A stretch of DNA of 64,000 nt from Flavobacteriales bacterium (GCA_016710685.1 JADJVC010000017.1:1-64000), one strand, 5' to 3'; shown: positions 19,915-29,486, counted from the first letter of the stretch. A program made the numbers and translations. The notes: generated by a model not told the origin, from the sequence alone.

Positions 19915-21825
19915 ATGCTAAACATAGGCGCACTAAATTCGTTTGAACTAAACGGCGCTGGCGTTGCTTCGGACGTAATAGTCCTTGGTGGCTCCGGCGC
20001 CGTTGTTGTGTCTGCCTCTTCGGCGCTGACAGAAATAGAGGGGCTGGCGGCTACCCCGGCTGTTGCTGTAACTGCGACGGCATTTTTTGGCAGAAGGCGC
20101 CACCTAGCGTCATCAAGTCCGGTTGTTATTGGTGCCACTCCGCCAAGGCTTAGGTCTGAGAAGTTTCTTGCTGCAAGCGCAACGGTATCTGTTGTTGGCT
20201 CAGCCAATCTACCAATACCGCGATACCTTTCGGCTAACGGCGTGGTCGAAGTGCTCGGTGTGCTGTATGAAGGCCTGCGCGCTGAGGCAATAGTTGAAGT
20301 TGTCGGCACGGCCACCATGGAAAGGGTAACGCACCTTCGTGCGCTTCCGGTGGTGGCTATTGAAGGGACGGCGCTACCCAAGGTAACCCGAAATTTATAT
20401 GCGTCCGGATCCGTTGCGATAGCCGGGACGCCTGTAGACATTGACATTACGGCGGGCGGCATTCGCACCGTTGGACTATCGGCAATCTATCCAGTGGTCG
20501 GCATTGTTGGGGTAGCCACCATTGACCCGTCGCGATTTCTTTCTGGATCTGGGGCTGTCGCTGTTGGCGGCTCCGCGACGGTAATCAAAACTGTAAATAT
20601 GCGCCGCTCTGATGGCGTCGTTTCGGTGGCGGCATCCGTCACCATGCACCCCAGAGTTGCATTGTCCGCATCTGCCAATGTTGCGGTTACAGATTCCGCG
20701 GCCATGTTGCGCACTGCAAACATGGCTGATGCAGCCAGCGTAACCATTGCAGCATCAGCCGGCACGCTTATTAGGCGGAATCTGGCGGCAACGGCTTCCG
20801 TTAGCGTCACTGCGTCTGCGGCGATGCGCCAAACTGACAGCCTTTCATTTAGCGCAGTTGTGTCGGTCTCGGGGTCGGCAACTCCGCCCGTGATTGCCGA
20901 AAAGCTGTACGGTACAGGTGACGTGGTTGTAACCAGCTTCGCATCACCTGTTTACGGCAGGAGAAGGAATCTTGCGGCAAGCGGCATTGTGTCAGCGTCT
21001 GGCGCCGCTGAGCTTCGCCCATGGGCAAGGCTCGGCGGCTCAGGAATTGTCGCAGTAACAGCAACAGCCAATCTTCGGCCGTGGGCAAGGCTTGGCGCTG
21101 CGGGTGCCGTGGTAGCCGAGAGTACGGCAAACATAAGGCTCGCCGAAAGGCTTAGTGGCGCTGGCGGAGTGCAGGTTTCAGCAACCGCCAATCTTCGGCC
21201 ATGGGTAAGGCTTGGCGGAGCTGGTGCGGTAGTGGCAACAGGGGTAGGAACAGTAAGGATTGCCGAAAAACTGTACGGCACCGGGGCTGTGCAAGTCGAT
21301 TCCCAGTCAAGGCTATCGATCAGAACGCAAGTTTTCGGCACCGGCGCTGTGGCGGTCACTTCTGAGCCAGTTAGCATCATCATCAACGACTTTGACCACG
21401 AGCCGCATTGGCGGACTATCATGGTGGAGCCGCAAGACTCGACATTCACTATCGAGCGTCAAGACTTTACGTATCTGGTTGTTACGGATGGATCAACAGT
21501 GAAGACATTTGAACAACAGCCGGGCGACGTGCTGCCATACGACATAGACTTTTCGGAGTGGTTCGCCGGCATTTCTGGTGACGATGAGATCGAGTCCGCC
21601 ACTTGTGTTGTGACTGCCGCATCGTCTGGCGTCATTGGCGACCTAACAGTGGGGGCTGTATTCCGCAGCCACTCAACACCAAGCGTGACCATTTTTGATG
21701 TGGTTAAAGTCTGGCTGTCGGGTGGCGTAAACGGTGCTACTTATCGACTCAAGGTATCTATCGTGACAAACGACGGTCGCGAGAAAGAGATCGACTTCCG
21801 CATGAAGATCAAGGAGCGATCATGA
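19915..21825 (+). CDS. Repetitive beta-rich tail protein with fibre-adaptor-like C-terminus
   Basis: A 636-residue protein. Residues about 1-480 are a degenerate repeat of roughly 18-22 residues (pattern: aromatic/Leu-x-Gly/Ala-Ser-Gly-x-Val-x-Val-x-Ala-x-Ala), with a tighter sub-repeat near 365-465 (RPWARLGGSGIVAVTATANL). Residues about 490-636 form a separate domain with PGDVLPYDIDFSEW and LSGGVNGATYRLKV, close to the phage fibre-tail adaptor type. The repeats suggest an elongated beta structure. It is coupled to the next gene by an ATGATC overlap. Repeats are more similar to each other at the DNA level near 21000-21250, hinting at recent expansion. Confidence 0.7.
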   Translation: MLNIGALNSFELNGAGVASDVIVLGGSGAVVVSASSALTEIEGLAATPAVAVTATAFFGRRRHLASSSPVVIGATPPRLRSEKFLAASATVSVVGSANLPIPRYLSANGVVEVLGVLYEGLRAEAIVEVVGTATMERVTHLRALPVVAIEGTALPKVTRNLYASGSVAIAGTPVDIDITAGGIRTVGLSAIYPVVGIVGVATIDPSRFLSGSGAVAVGGSATVIKTVNMRRSDGVVSVAASVTMHPRVALSASANVAVTDSAAMLRTANMADAASVTIAASAGTLIRRNLAATASVSVTASAAMRQTDSLSFSAVVSVSGSATPPVIAEKLYGTGDVVVTSFASPVYGRRRNLAASGIVSASGAAELRPWARLGGSGIVAVTATANLRPWARLGAAGAVVAESTANIRLAERLSGAGGVQVSATANLRPWVRLGGAGAVVATGVGTVRIAEKLYGTGAVQVDSQSRLSIRTQVFGTGAVAVTSEPVSIIINDFDHEPHWRTIMVEPQDSTFTIERQDFTYLVVTDGSTVKTFEQQPGDVLPYDIDFSEWFAGISGDDEIESATCVVTAASSGVIGDLTVGAVFRSHSTPSVTIFDVVKVWLSGGVNGATYRLKVSIVTNDGREKEIDFRMKIKERS

Positions 21826-22799
21826 TCGCTGAGTACACACTTGCCAACAATGTTCGGTCGGTACTTCTGGCCGGCATCAATAACAGCGTAGCAACGATCA
21901 CGGCTACCGCTGCGGCATCGCCGTACAACCCGTTCCCTGCTCCGGCTGGCGGCTATCCGGGCGTTTGCACGCTGATTGACAGCCTGTCGTTGCCGACAAA
22001 GATTGAAACCGTTACGTACACCGGGCGCACCGCCAACGGTTCAGACTGGGATCTGACCGGCTGCGCGCGGGGGCAATTCGGCACAACCGCTCAATCGTGG
22101 TCTGCTGGCGCCATTATGATTTGTGCGCCAACCGCAGAAATGCTCACCGGACGCTTGCCAATTGCGATCATTGCCGATCAGGCGGGCTGCACTGTGATTG
22201 GGCGGTCAGCAAGCACCACGGGCGCCGGAGCAGTAATACCTGCAACCAACAACACCGTTCTGCGTCGACGCGCGGATGTGCTCGGCTTTGGCTCGCTGAT
22301 TGATGCCGACATTGACGCGGCGGCGGCGATCGCGCTATCCAAGCTTGCATCACAAGCGGCGCAGTCGGTAGTTGGTCGCGCTTCCGGATCTGGCGTGCCA
22401 TCTGCCCTCGCCGCGTCAGACTGGGGCGTCTTGAACCGCGTGGGAAGCGGGAACCTTGGGTTCTCGACACTCACCGGCCAGCACATTCGACAGGCGCCGC
22501 TCACAACGGCAGCGACAGCAATCACGCTGGATGACGCGACGCACCACGGGCGGATATTGGTATGCACGTCCAATTCCGCCATTACGATTACGTGCGACAC
22601 TGGGCCAAGTGCCTTTTTTGAGTGCTTGATTATTCAAGCGGGCACGGGGCATATTACGTTTGTTGCCAGTGGTATTGGAGTTAATGTGAGAAACGTACAC
22701 GGCTACACAAAAACGTCCGGGCAATATGCCAAGGTTGGCATAAGCGTTTACAGTGCAGCGCCTAATCAGTTCTTATTAGAGGGAGAAACGGCGCCATGA
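21822..22799 (+). CDS. Tail fibre protein
   Basis: A 325-residue protein. The first 110 residues carry the conserved fibre start seen in many phages (PGVCTLIDSL, ARGQFGTTAQSWSAGA). The rest is Ala/Gly/Thr-rich beta sequence ending in a small domain (TTAATAITLDDATHHGRILVCTS), common at fibre tips. Start and stop overlap both neighbours by four bases, so the fibre genes are translated as one block. Confidence 0.7.
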   Translation: MIAEYTLANNVRSVLLAGINNSVATITATAAASPYNPFPAPAGGYPGVCTLIDSLSLPTKIETVTYTGRTANGSDWDLTGCARGQFGTTAQSWSAGAIMICAPTAEMLTGRLPIAIIADQAGCTVIGRSASTTGAGAVIPATNNTVLRRRADVLGFGSLIDADIDAAAAIALSKLASQAAQSVVGRASGSGVPSALAASDWGVLNRVGSGNLGFSTLTGQHIRQAPLTTAATAITLDDATHHGRILVCTSNSAITITCDTGPSAFFECLIIQAGTGHITFVASGIGVNVRNVHGYTKTSGQYAKVGISVYSAAPNQFLLEGETAP

Positions 22800-23656
22800 G
22801 ATTTTCCACCAGAGTTGCAAGGGCGCCAATTGTTAATATCATGGATGGCATTCCGGGCTTGGATTTGGATAATTCAGATATATACAGCATGTTTCGACTT
22901 CGAGCTGGCTACACCGGCTATTGTCGTAGAGTTATGAGGCTGTCAGATAGCGCAGAGTTGGACGTTGGGTTCACTGCTGGCGGGCTTTACGATATTAAAA
23001 AAGAAATAGAGTGGGCTGGCGGATCAAGCACCATAGTTATTCGCTGGTACAACCAAAGTGGCAGCGGATCGCGGCCGGCATACCTGCTAAACGAAAAGGC
23101 TGGGTCGATAGTAGCAACCGTTAGCGGCGTTCCTGTATTTGTAGGCGGATATCCTGGCATTAAAATTCCAGGAGAAGACGCATTAACGCCAGAAACTTAC
23201 ATTCCATTAGTTCCAACTACAGGGTATGCGACAGCCTTATGGATTGGCAGCGCATACAGGCAATCAAGCTACGACACGGCGCTATGGTCAATTCACGAAG
23301 AAGGCAGCGATGGCGCAAGAACATTCAAGATAAACGATCTTGACTTAGCGAAAACTAGAGATCCTGGTTTCTATTATGAAAGGTACAGCGAATGTACTCA
23401 CCCGACTAGCGACTTTAGTAGCGAATCAATCATATGCGCTAGGTATCAGACTGGATCTCCGTATGAAGTTGGAACGCTCGTAAATGGCTCCGATAGATCG
23501 ATAACGTATTACAACGCTCCGGTAAGCGGGCTTGGTTTTGGTTGCCCAATGTTGCTCGGTTCGAGCAACGTGCATACATTCATCATGGTGGATGATTTTG
23601 CGCTAAGTGATTATGCAGAAAACGGATTGTTCAATAGACTAAACTGGGTTTACTAA
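22796..23656 (+). CDS. Arabinofuranosidase B-like tail protein (receptor-binding candidate)
   Basis: A 286-residue protein resembling the ArfB-type concanavalin-fold domain used in many phage tail proteins. Conserved pieces are MFRLRAGYTGYCRRVMRLSDSA, LDVGFTAGGLYD and VIRWYNQSGSGS. Such domains bind, and sometimes cut, host glycans. Codon use is more A/T-rich than in the flanking tail genes, a frequent sign of exchanged host-range modules. Enzymatic activity is not shown. Confidence 0.65.
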   Translation: MRFSTRVARAPIVNIMDGIPGLDLDNSDIYSMFRLRAGYTGYCRRVMRLSDSAELDVGFTAGGLYDIKKEIEWAGGSSTIVIRWYNQSGSGSRPAYLLNEKAGSIVATVSGVPVFVGGYPGIKIPGEDALTPETYIPLVPTTGYATALWIGSAYRQSSYDTALWSIHEEGSDGARTFKINDLDLAKTRDPGFYYERYSECTHPTSDFSSESIICARYQTGSPYEVGTLVNGSDRSITYYNAPVSGLGFGCPMLLGSSNVHTFIMVDDFALSDYAENGLFNRLNWVY

Positions 23657-23826
23657 TGACGCCGGCACAGCAAGCATTCAACTGGATAGTTCGCCTCGCC
23701 ATTGAGCGAGTAAACGCCATGGAAGCCGGATCAGCATCGCAGGAGGCGACAGCGAGCGCGCTGGACACCATGCGCAAGATTGTCGCGACGGAATTGGAGC
23801 CACGCAATGGCGACACTGCCAATTGA
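23656..23826 (+). CDS. Small helical tail-module protein
   Basis: A 56-residue product (MTPAQQAFNWIVRLAIERVN) whose ATG overlaps the previous stop (TAATG) and which overlaps the next gene by 20 bases. Tight packing on both sides supports a real gene. It is helical and hydrophilic; function unknown, perhaps a chaperone for a tail protein. Confidence 0.6.
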   Translation: MTPAQQAFNWIVRLAIERVNAMEAGSASQEATASALDTMRKIVATELEPRNGDTAN

Positions 23827-25780
23827 GCAGTTCGGCGGAATTTCGCCGCTAATCGAGCAGCGCAAGCTTCCGCCGTTCGGGGCAACGTCGGCGGTCAATT
23901 GCGTGTTCGAAGGGACTGATTTGCGACCACTGCGGGCGCCGCTTGATGTGGCTGCGCTGGCCGGCTTCCATGTGCGCCTGTACAAGTACCGATTCCAGAC
24001 GCAAAGCTACTGGCTGGCATGGCCGCAAACCAGTGCGGGCACTCCTATCGTTGACGTTGTTCCGTCGCCAATTGCCCAAGACACGCTTGGGCGCCTGTAC
24101 TGGACGAGCGTAAGCACGACGGGAGGATCGACACTTCCGCGGGTCGCAAGCCAACTAACCCAAGGTGAGCTAAACACTCCTACGACCAATACGCGCCGCC
24201 TTGGCATTCCGGCGCCAAGTTCTGCACCAACACTGTCGGAAGTCCAGGCGGCAAACTCAATTGCGGGTGCCATCCAACCATTCACCATGTCGCAAACGTC
24301 GCCGGTCACGGTGACTACGACCATCGCGCATCCGTTTGCAGACGGCCAAAGGGTCGTTGTCGAATATCTGTCTGGTGCGGTTGATGGCGAAAATATGGCC
24401 GAGATCAATGGCCGAGAGTTCTTGGTTTCAGTCTCTTCATCCACTCAGTTCAGGCTGGTTGGATCGGATGGCGCGAACTATTCGGCGCTGACCAACGCAT
24501 CCCAAGTGACCATCAGGCGCGTGTACGCTGATTCTGATCTTGAGGCTCGGTCTTACGTGTGTACCTATGTCTCCAATTGGGGCGAGGAAGGTATGCCATG
24601 CACGCCAACAGCCCCGACGGATGTTCGGTACGACTCTGGCGTGTCGTTGGCGCTGCCAACGTCGATAGGCTCACCGTTTAACACCTACATCAATCGCGTG
24701 CGAATCTATCGCGCTGTGGCCGGCACGACTCAAGGCGCACAGTTCTTTTACGTTGGCGAGGTATCAATTACGCCGAATGTGGCCGCCACATTTGTGGATA
24801 CAGTTGACCCTATTGCGCTTGGCGAGGTTCTGCCCTCAGCAGACTGGGCCATGCCTCCCGCGGGCCTGTCCGGGCTGACAACCATGCCAAACGGGTTCTT
24901 GGCCGGGTTCTTGGGTAACACCTTGTACTTTTCCGAGCCATACCTTCCGCACGCATGGCCGGACCGCTACCGCAAGACGGTGGACAGTGACATTGTGGGG
25001 ATTGCGGTTTACGGCCAGACGCTGGTGGTGGCGACCAAAGGACAGCCCTACATAGTCACCGGTACCGACCCTGCGTCAGTGTCCGCAGCTAAGCTGGATG
25101 TGTACGCACCATGCCTATCGAAAGGTGGCGTAGTCGCCATTGGCAACGGCGTGGCCTATCCGAGCTATGACGGGCTGGTGCTTGTGTCATCGGCTGGCGT
25201 CCAGGTGGTCACGGCGCAATACATGACCAAGGCGCAATGGCTCGCAGCATGGGACACTGGTATGCAGTCCGTGTTTCACGATGGCCGCATCATTGCCATG
25301 TCGACCAACGCATCAAAGCCGACTCTGATCTTTCAGCTGGATGGCGGGCGCCTCAACATCAGCACGACAACAACGCAATGCACCACGCCTGCGATAGATG
25401 AGTTCGACCAGCTGCACTACACGCTGGCGCAACGGCTGTGGCAATTTGACGCCGGATCTACGGCGATGTCCGCGACTTGGCAAAGCCGAGTGTTCACGCT
25501 GCCGAAAGGCGCCAGGAACATGGGCGTGTGCCAAGTGTTCGCGTCTGGCTATCCGGTGACACTCACTTTTGGGTACTCTAACCTAACGAGCGAACTGGGC
25601 AATCCGAGCACCACATCGGTTATTCCGCCCGCCTCCACCTTCACTGTCAACGTCAACGGATCGGAGCCGGTACGCATGCCGGACGGGTTTCTGTCGCGCG
25701 AGTGGCGCATCGGTGTGACCACTGCGCACGCAGTGCAGCGAATCATCGCCGCGGAAACCATGGGGGAGCTGCGCGAGTGA
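23807..25780 (+). CDS. Tail nozzle / stabilisation protein
   Basis: A 657-residue protein starting at ATG 23807 (MATLPIEQFGGISPLIEQRKLP). This opening and the long beta-propeller-like body (PNGFLAGFLGNTLYFSEPYLPHAWP near residue 365; repeated VYGQTLVVATKGQPY) are typical of podovirus nozzle/gp12-like proteins that extend the tail tube below the adaptors. The C-terminal part ends with a strand-rich domain. The start is preferred to 23780 because it follows GGAG and gives the usual opening residues. Confidence 0.75.
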   Translation: MATLPIEQFGGISPLIEQRKLPPFGATSAVNCVFEGTDLRPLRAPLDVAALAGFHVRLYKYRFQTQSYWLAWPQTSAGTPIVDVVPSPIAQDTLGRLYWTSVSTTGGSTLPRVASQLTQGELNTPTTNTRRLGIPAPSSAPTLSEVQAANSIAGAIQPFTMSQTSPVTVTTTIAHPFADGQRVVVEYLSGAVDGENMAEINGREFLVSVSSSTQFRLVGSDGANYSALTNASQVTIRRVYADSDLEARSYVCTYVSNWGEEGMPCTPTAPTDVRYDSGVSLALPTSIGSPFNTYINRVRIYRAVAGTTQGAQFFYVGEVSITPNVAATFVDTVDPIALGEVLPSADWAMPPAGLSGLTTMPNGFLAGFLGNTLYFSEPYLPHAWPDRYRKTVDSDIVGIAVYGQTLVVATKGQPYIVTGTDPASVSAAKLDVYAPCLSKGGVVAIGNGVAYPSYDGLVLVSSAGVQVVTAQYMTKAQWLAAWDTGMQSVFHDGRIIAMSTNASKPTLIFQLDGGRLNISTTTTQCTTPAIDEFDQLHYTLAQRLWQFDAGSTAMSATWQSRVFTLPKGARNMGVCQVFASGYPVTLTFGYSNLTSELGNPSTTSVIPPASTFTVNVNGSEPVRMPDGFLSREWRIGVTTAHAVQRIIAAETMGELRE

Positions 25781-28410
25781 CGCCAGGAAGCCGCAAAACC
25801 GTTACCCCGGCAATCCCGGAGATTACTCGGTCTGAAACGTCGGTGCATAGCGCGCTTCAGGCGCTCAAGGAAGCGACTGAAATAGGACTGGGGCGCCGCG
25901 GAGATCCGCTAGACCAGTTTGTGACACTGCGCGATCTGCGCGACAGCGGCGTGGCAAGCGTTGGGCTCGGCAGAGGCGGCGCGACATTGCTCGGCCCACC
26001 ATCAAACAATCCCGGCGCGCCGCTTATCGAGTACGTTCCGCCCGACTACGGGACTAATGACTACAGCGTTCCTCCCGCCCCGCTGGGCGTTGTTGCGCGT
26101 GGCGTTCCGCCCAACAGCATGATGGTCACATGGAATCCTCCAGGGTACGGGAACCACGCTTACGCGGAGGTCTACGTGCTGCTGGAGAATCCATCGCCGC
26201 CACACGCGCGCACGCTGAGCGACCTGATGCTAGACCTTCCCGCGGCGCTGGCTGGAACAGCGGCCGGCACCATATTCATGCACCGCGGCCTAACGAACGT
26301 GCCGCGCACGGGCGCCACTGCAATCCAGATGGCGGAAGCTCCGGCAGTTCGGTACTACTGGGTGCGTTTTGTGTCTGCCGCTGGCGTCAAAGGTCCATTT
26401 GCTCCGCTCGCCGGTGCAAATGCGGCTCTGTCGATCGATCCAGTCCTGATGCTGGATGCCATGATCCGCGGGGTGGAGGTATCCCCAATCTACGCCAATC
26501 TGCGCGGCTGGATCGGCGTCGAGAATCAAACGCCGATTCTGCAGGCGGGCGGCGTGCTCGGCTACATCACACAGTCCGCGTCTAACACCAATGGCTTACT
26601 GCAAAGCATTTGGGCCGTGAACATGCGTCACAACACGCAAAACGGGCTTGCCTATGCCGCGGGCTTTGGCCTGGGTATGGAAACCGACGAGAGCACCGGG
26701 CGTAGCGTGTCGACGTTCTTGGTCAATGCCAACCAGTTCGCCATCATGGGCGCCGCTGGCGGGCATGCCGGGGCGGCTTTGGTTGCGTGCACCGGAAGCG
26801 TAGTCGGCGCAAACGTTGAATTGCGATGCTGGCTCGCGACATCCACGCAACAGTTTTCGGTAGATGGATCTCCGCCGCCGCCGCCTCCTGCAGTTCAATT
26901 GCCATCAAAGGTGGTACTTGCAGGGCATGGCAATAAAGTTCGGTGGAAAGACGGCACGCTGTTAGATAACCCGCTGTGCGGCATGGCCGGGAAAGAGGGG
27001 GTTGTGATCGCAGTAGGCACCGACATTGGCGGAGTGCTGACCGTATTGGTGAAGTTTATCGGTGCGGCAGGTGATTTTAGGCCAAACGTAGGATGGTCAG
27101 AATTCGGCATTCCGGGCGTTGGCGGGAATCCATCGTATCGCCAAGATTACTTCTGGAAGTACGTGCTCAACGAAGGAACGCCAACCGAAGAAACCCGCTA
27201 CACCTTCAATTCTGCCCTACTTCCATCTACTTGCATCCCCTTCATTGTCGACACAGCGGCCAATCCGCCGCGCGTGGGCATTCGCGGAAACTTGATCGTA
27301 GACGGGCTGATCCGCGCCGAGGAAGCTGACTTTAACTTGTTGCGCGCTGGAACAGCGTTCATTGATTTGATACAGGCCGAAGCAGTTAACGCGAACGTGG
27401 TCATCGCTCAGAGATTGATCGCTGGCACACCTGGAGAAGGCGCGCTTACAAACGATCAGTACAACCAAATCAGCAACTACATCCTTGAGTTGAACAACCC
27501 GGCATTGTTTTCCAGCAACCCGGCTGCCGGCTTTCCTTTGCGCTTTTGGAAACCAGCAGACGGGAATGTCCGCTTCAGCCTAAACGGCAACGGTGACATT
27601 ACCGTAGGCGGCCACATGAGCGTGGCCGGCAATGGGGTTATCGGCACCACGGGCACAAACCTAGCATCGTTTGGCGGAAGCGGAGCAGACACCGGACCAA
27701 CCGGCAGTTACGCACTGTGGTGCGGGCCGAAGGCCAGCTACGGCACGGTCGGCCAGCTCAGGACAGAGGCTAACGGGCTGTTCTGGATCAAGGACGATGC
27801 GCGAGCGGGGTTCAACGCCGAGCTGTTCCTTGGCGCCAATGCGTTTGATTTGCCGTTCTTGGCAACGTCGAACGGGCCTGGGGCGGCGTGGAACCACACC
27901 GGCGCGTCGTTGCGAGCAACGACGGAGGTTCAGGTGGCTGTATCACCAGATCCGATCATAATGCGATCGCGCAGAAATGGATCAGCGGCTACTTACATCG
28001 TTTTTGTAACAGGGATGCTTGCGAGCATTGACGGGCCAGATGGTGATAAAAAGCGCTTTGATGTCTTTGTGGAGTTAGTTGGGTCACCCAGCACGACGGA
28101 CCCAGCCTTAGCGGTCATTCAATCATTCCCCTACGACGACTGGTATCCAGAGTCGCTTCCTTTCACCTACTTCAATGCTGTTCAATTGCCCGCGGGTCCG
28201 TACTACGTGCGCATTCGCAAGGTGCATCGAGAAGGGCGAAGGGTTTCAATCTGCCAGGGTTGGACCGTCATGGCGTTTGCGGTTCAGGGTAATGCTGGCG
28301 TTCTGCCTGCTGGCGTCCCAGTAACTCCGCCAGGGCAGCCGCTTCCAGGTGGAGCCACGAACCCGCCGCCAGCGCCAGCGCCGCCGCCGTTCGCCATTTT
28401 GACGCCGTAA
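25777..28410 (+). CDS. Large tail tip/fibre protein with J-type C-terminal features
   Basis: An 877-residue protein from GTG 25777 (VTPGSRKTVTPAIPEITRSE), with GGGGGAG upstream. A fibronectin-like stretch lies at about 80-215 (PPAPLGVVARGVPPNSMMVTWNPPG). A DUF1983-like region, as in lambda J-type tail proteins, lies at about 225-590 with VNMRHNTQNGLAYAAGFGLGM, a Pro run (SPPPPPPAVQ) near 370 and RAEEADFNLLRAGTAFIDLIQAEAVNANVVI near 510. The C-terminus ends in Pro-rich sequence. It probably contacts the host. The fibronectin-like part is less certain. Confidence 0.65.
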   Translation: MTPGSRKTVTPAIPEITRSETSVHSALQALKEATEIGLGRRGDPLDQFVTLRDLRDSGVASVGLGRGGATLLGPPSNNPGAPLIEYVPPDYGTNDYSVPPAPLGVVARGVPPNSMMVTWNPPGYGNHAYAEVYVLLENPSPPHARTLSDLMLDLPAALAGTAAGTIFMHRGLTNVPRTGATAIQMAEAPAVRYYWVRFVSAAGVKGPFAPLAGANAALSIDPVLMLDAMIRGVEVSPIYANLRGWIGVENQTPILQAGGVLGYITQSASNTNGLLQSIWAVNMRHNTQNGLAYAAGFGLGMETDESTGRSVSTFLVNANQFAIMGAAGGHAGAALVACTGSVVGANVELRCWLATSTQQFSVDGSPPPPPPAVQLPSKVVLAGHGNKVRWKDGTLLDNPLCGMAGKEGVVIAVGTDIGGVLTVLVKFIGAAGDFRPNVGWSEFGIPGVGGNPSYRQDYFWKYVLNEGTPTEETRYTFNSALLPSTCIPFIVDTAANPPRVGIRGNLIVDGLIRAEEADFNLLRAGTAFIDLIQAEAVNANVVIAQRLIAGTPGEGALTNDQYNQISNYILELNNPALFSSNPAAGFPLRFWKPADGNVRFSLNGNGDITVGGHMSVAGNGVIGTTGTNLASFGGSGADTGPTGSYALWCGPKASYGTVGQLRTEANGLFWIKDDARAGFNAELFLGANAFDLPFLATSNGPGAAWNHTGASLRATTEVQVAVSPDPIIMRSRRNGSAATYIVFVTGMLASIDGPDGDKKRFDVFVELVGSPSTTDPALAVIQSFPYDDWYPESLPFTYFNAVQLPAGPYYVRIRKVHREGRRVSICQGWTVMAFAVQGNAGVLPAGVPVTPPGQPLPGGATNPPPAPAPPPFAILTP

Positions 28411-28454
28411 CGGCCCTGATATAATCCCTGAAAGCTCATTTGTGAGCTTTCAGG
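28399..28454 (+). promoter_or_regulatory. Promoter followed by a hairpin covering the ribosome site
   Basis: TTGACG (28399), a 15-base spacer and TATAAT (28420) form a promoter at the end of the tail gene. A 12-bp perfect stem with loop TTTG lies at 28427-28454; its 3' arm takes up the start of the AGGAGG ribosome site (28452-28457) of the next gene. Transcripts begun near 28432 would lack the first part of the 5' arm, whereas read-through RNA would carry the whole hairpin. Confidence 0.6.
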
Positions 28455-28464
28455 AGGCAATGCA

Positions 28465-29028
28465 GTGCACCTACTTGATGGTTTCCTTCCAAACGGCGGG
28501 ATGGACGCTAGGCGCGACGCTCTTTCTTCTTCGTTTGTTGATTGGGCCGGGCCTGATGGAGAGGTCTACAAGCGAATTTGCATTAAAGAAGTACCAGGAC
28601 TGCGTCTTGCGCTGGAGAAGTGGGGCGATCAGTTTATTTTTCGGCGCATAGAAATCCTTGGCATGGGTTACAGGCTAAACTTTGCCGGCGAAGCCCCAAA
28701 CGCTGCCATCCATTCCGATATTGGCTGGGGAACGCACGCTCTGGTGTTGTATCTATCGGAAGGCGACAGCGGTACCGCATTTTGGAAGCACTTGGAGACT
28801 GGCGCTAAGTACATAGAGCCTGGGGACATTGATCTTCTTCGAGAGGTCGAGGGCGACTGGAACGATGAAAGCAAGTGGCAGCGCTACCTTGGGATTCCCA
28901 TGCGCATGAATCGCGCCGTTATCTACGATTCCACGCTATTCCATTCGCGCTATCCTTTTGAGGCTTTTGGCGATAGTCCAGAAAATGGTCGCCTGATTGC
29001 TGTCTGTTTTTTCAACATGCGAGATTGA
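28465..29028 (+). CDS. DUF6445-like 2-oxoglutarate/Fe(II)-type oxygenase
   Basis: A 187-residue protein with a double-stranded beta-helix pattern: HSDIGWGTHALVLYLSE (metal-binding H-x-D at about residues 88-90) and a distal His in LFHSRYPFEAFGD (about 165), followed by NGRLIAVCFF with the Arg that would hold 2-oxoglutarate. This matches DUF6445, a family seen in phages. The substrate is unknown. GTG start at 28465 follows AGGAGG, which is partly paired in a hairpin. It sits among virion genes, so protein or cell-envelope modification during infection is a guess. Confidence 0.6.
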   Translation: MHLLDGFLPNGGMDARRDALSSSFVDWAGPDGEVYKRICIKEVPGLRLALEKWGDQFIFRRIEILGMGYRLNFAGEAPNAAIHSDIGWGTHALVLYLSEGDSGTAFWKHLETGAKYIEPGDIDLLREVEGDWNDESKWQRYLGIPMRMNRAVIYDSTLFHSRYPFEAFGDSPENGRLIAVCFFNMRD

Positions 29029-29030
29029 CC

Positions 29031-29486
29031 ATGCACATCCGTCAGGCCGAGCACGATGACCTTTCTGAACTTGTCGAAGGGGCGAGGAAGTTTTACGCAA
29101 CTACCCACTATCGGCAATTTTGCGGCTTTGACGATGAGTCGGTGCGGCGGCTTGGGCGCATGATGATCGATTCTGGTGTTTTCCTGGTAGCGGAAACGCA
29201 AGGGCAAATTGTTGGCATGGTCGGCTTGGTTGTGGTCCCATGGATGTTCAACAGCAACGTCAAGACGGCGCATGAGGTTGTCTGGTGGGTAGACCCGGAA
29301 GTGCAGGGCCATGGCATTGGCAAGCACCTGTTAGCCGCCGTTGAGCCAGCATGCCGCGCGCGCGGAGCGGTCTGCATCCAGATGATTCACTTAGCAAATA
29401 GTCCGCCGCAAGCTGCCGCACTGTATGATCGCATGGGCTATGTTTTTAGTGAGAGTTCATTCTCTAAGGGGGCGCCATGGGCGTAG
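29031..29486 (+). CDS. GNAT family acetyltransferase
   Basis: A 151-residue protein with the GNAT fold: N-terminal IRQAEHDDLSELVEGARKF, strand pair around GQIVGMVGLVVV, and the acetyl-CoA loop V-Q-G-H-G-I-G-K at about residues 91-98, then AALYDRMGY at the end. It would move an acetyl group to an amine of an unknown target. It begins three to six bases after the oxygenase stop (TTG 29025 is an alternative start) and overlaps the next gene, so the pair behaves as one cassette. Confidence 0.8.
   Translation: MHIRQAEHDDLSELVEGARKFYATTHYRQFCGFDDESVRRLGRMMIDSGVFLVAETQGQIVGMVGLVVVPWMFNSNVKTAHEVVWWVDPEVQGHGIGKHLLAAVEPACRARGAVCIQMIHLANSPPQAAALYDRMGYVFSESSFSKGAPWA

Noticed and set aside
20952..21449. 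Long leftward ORF (165 codons) opposite the repetitive tail gene
   Set aside because: It is the antisense of the repeats: Pro/Ala/Thr-rich and periodic, without a ribosome site. It mirrors the strong codon bias of the real gene.
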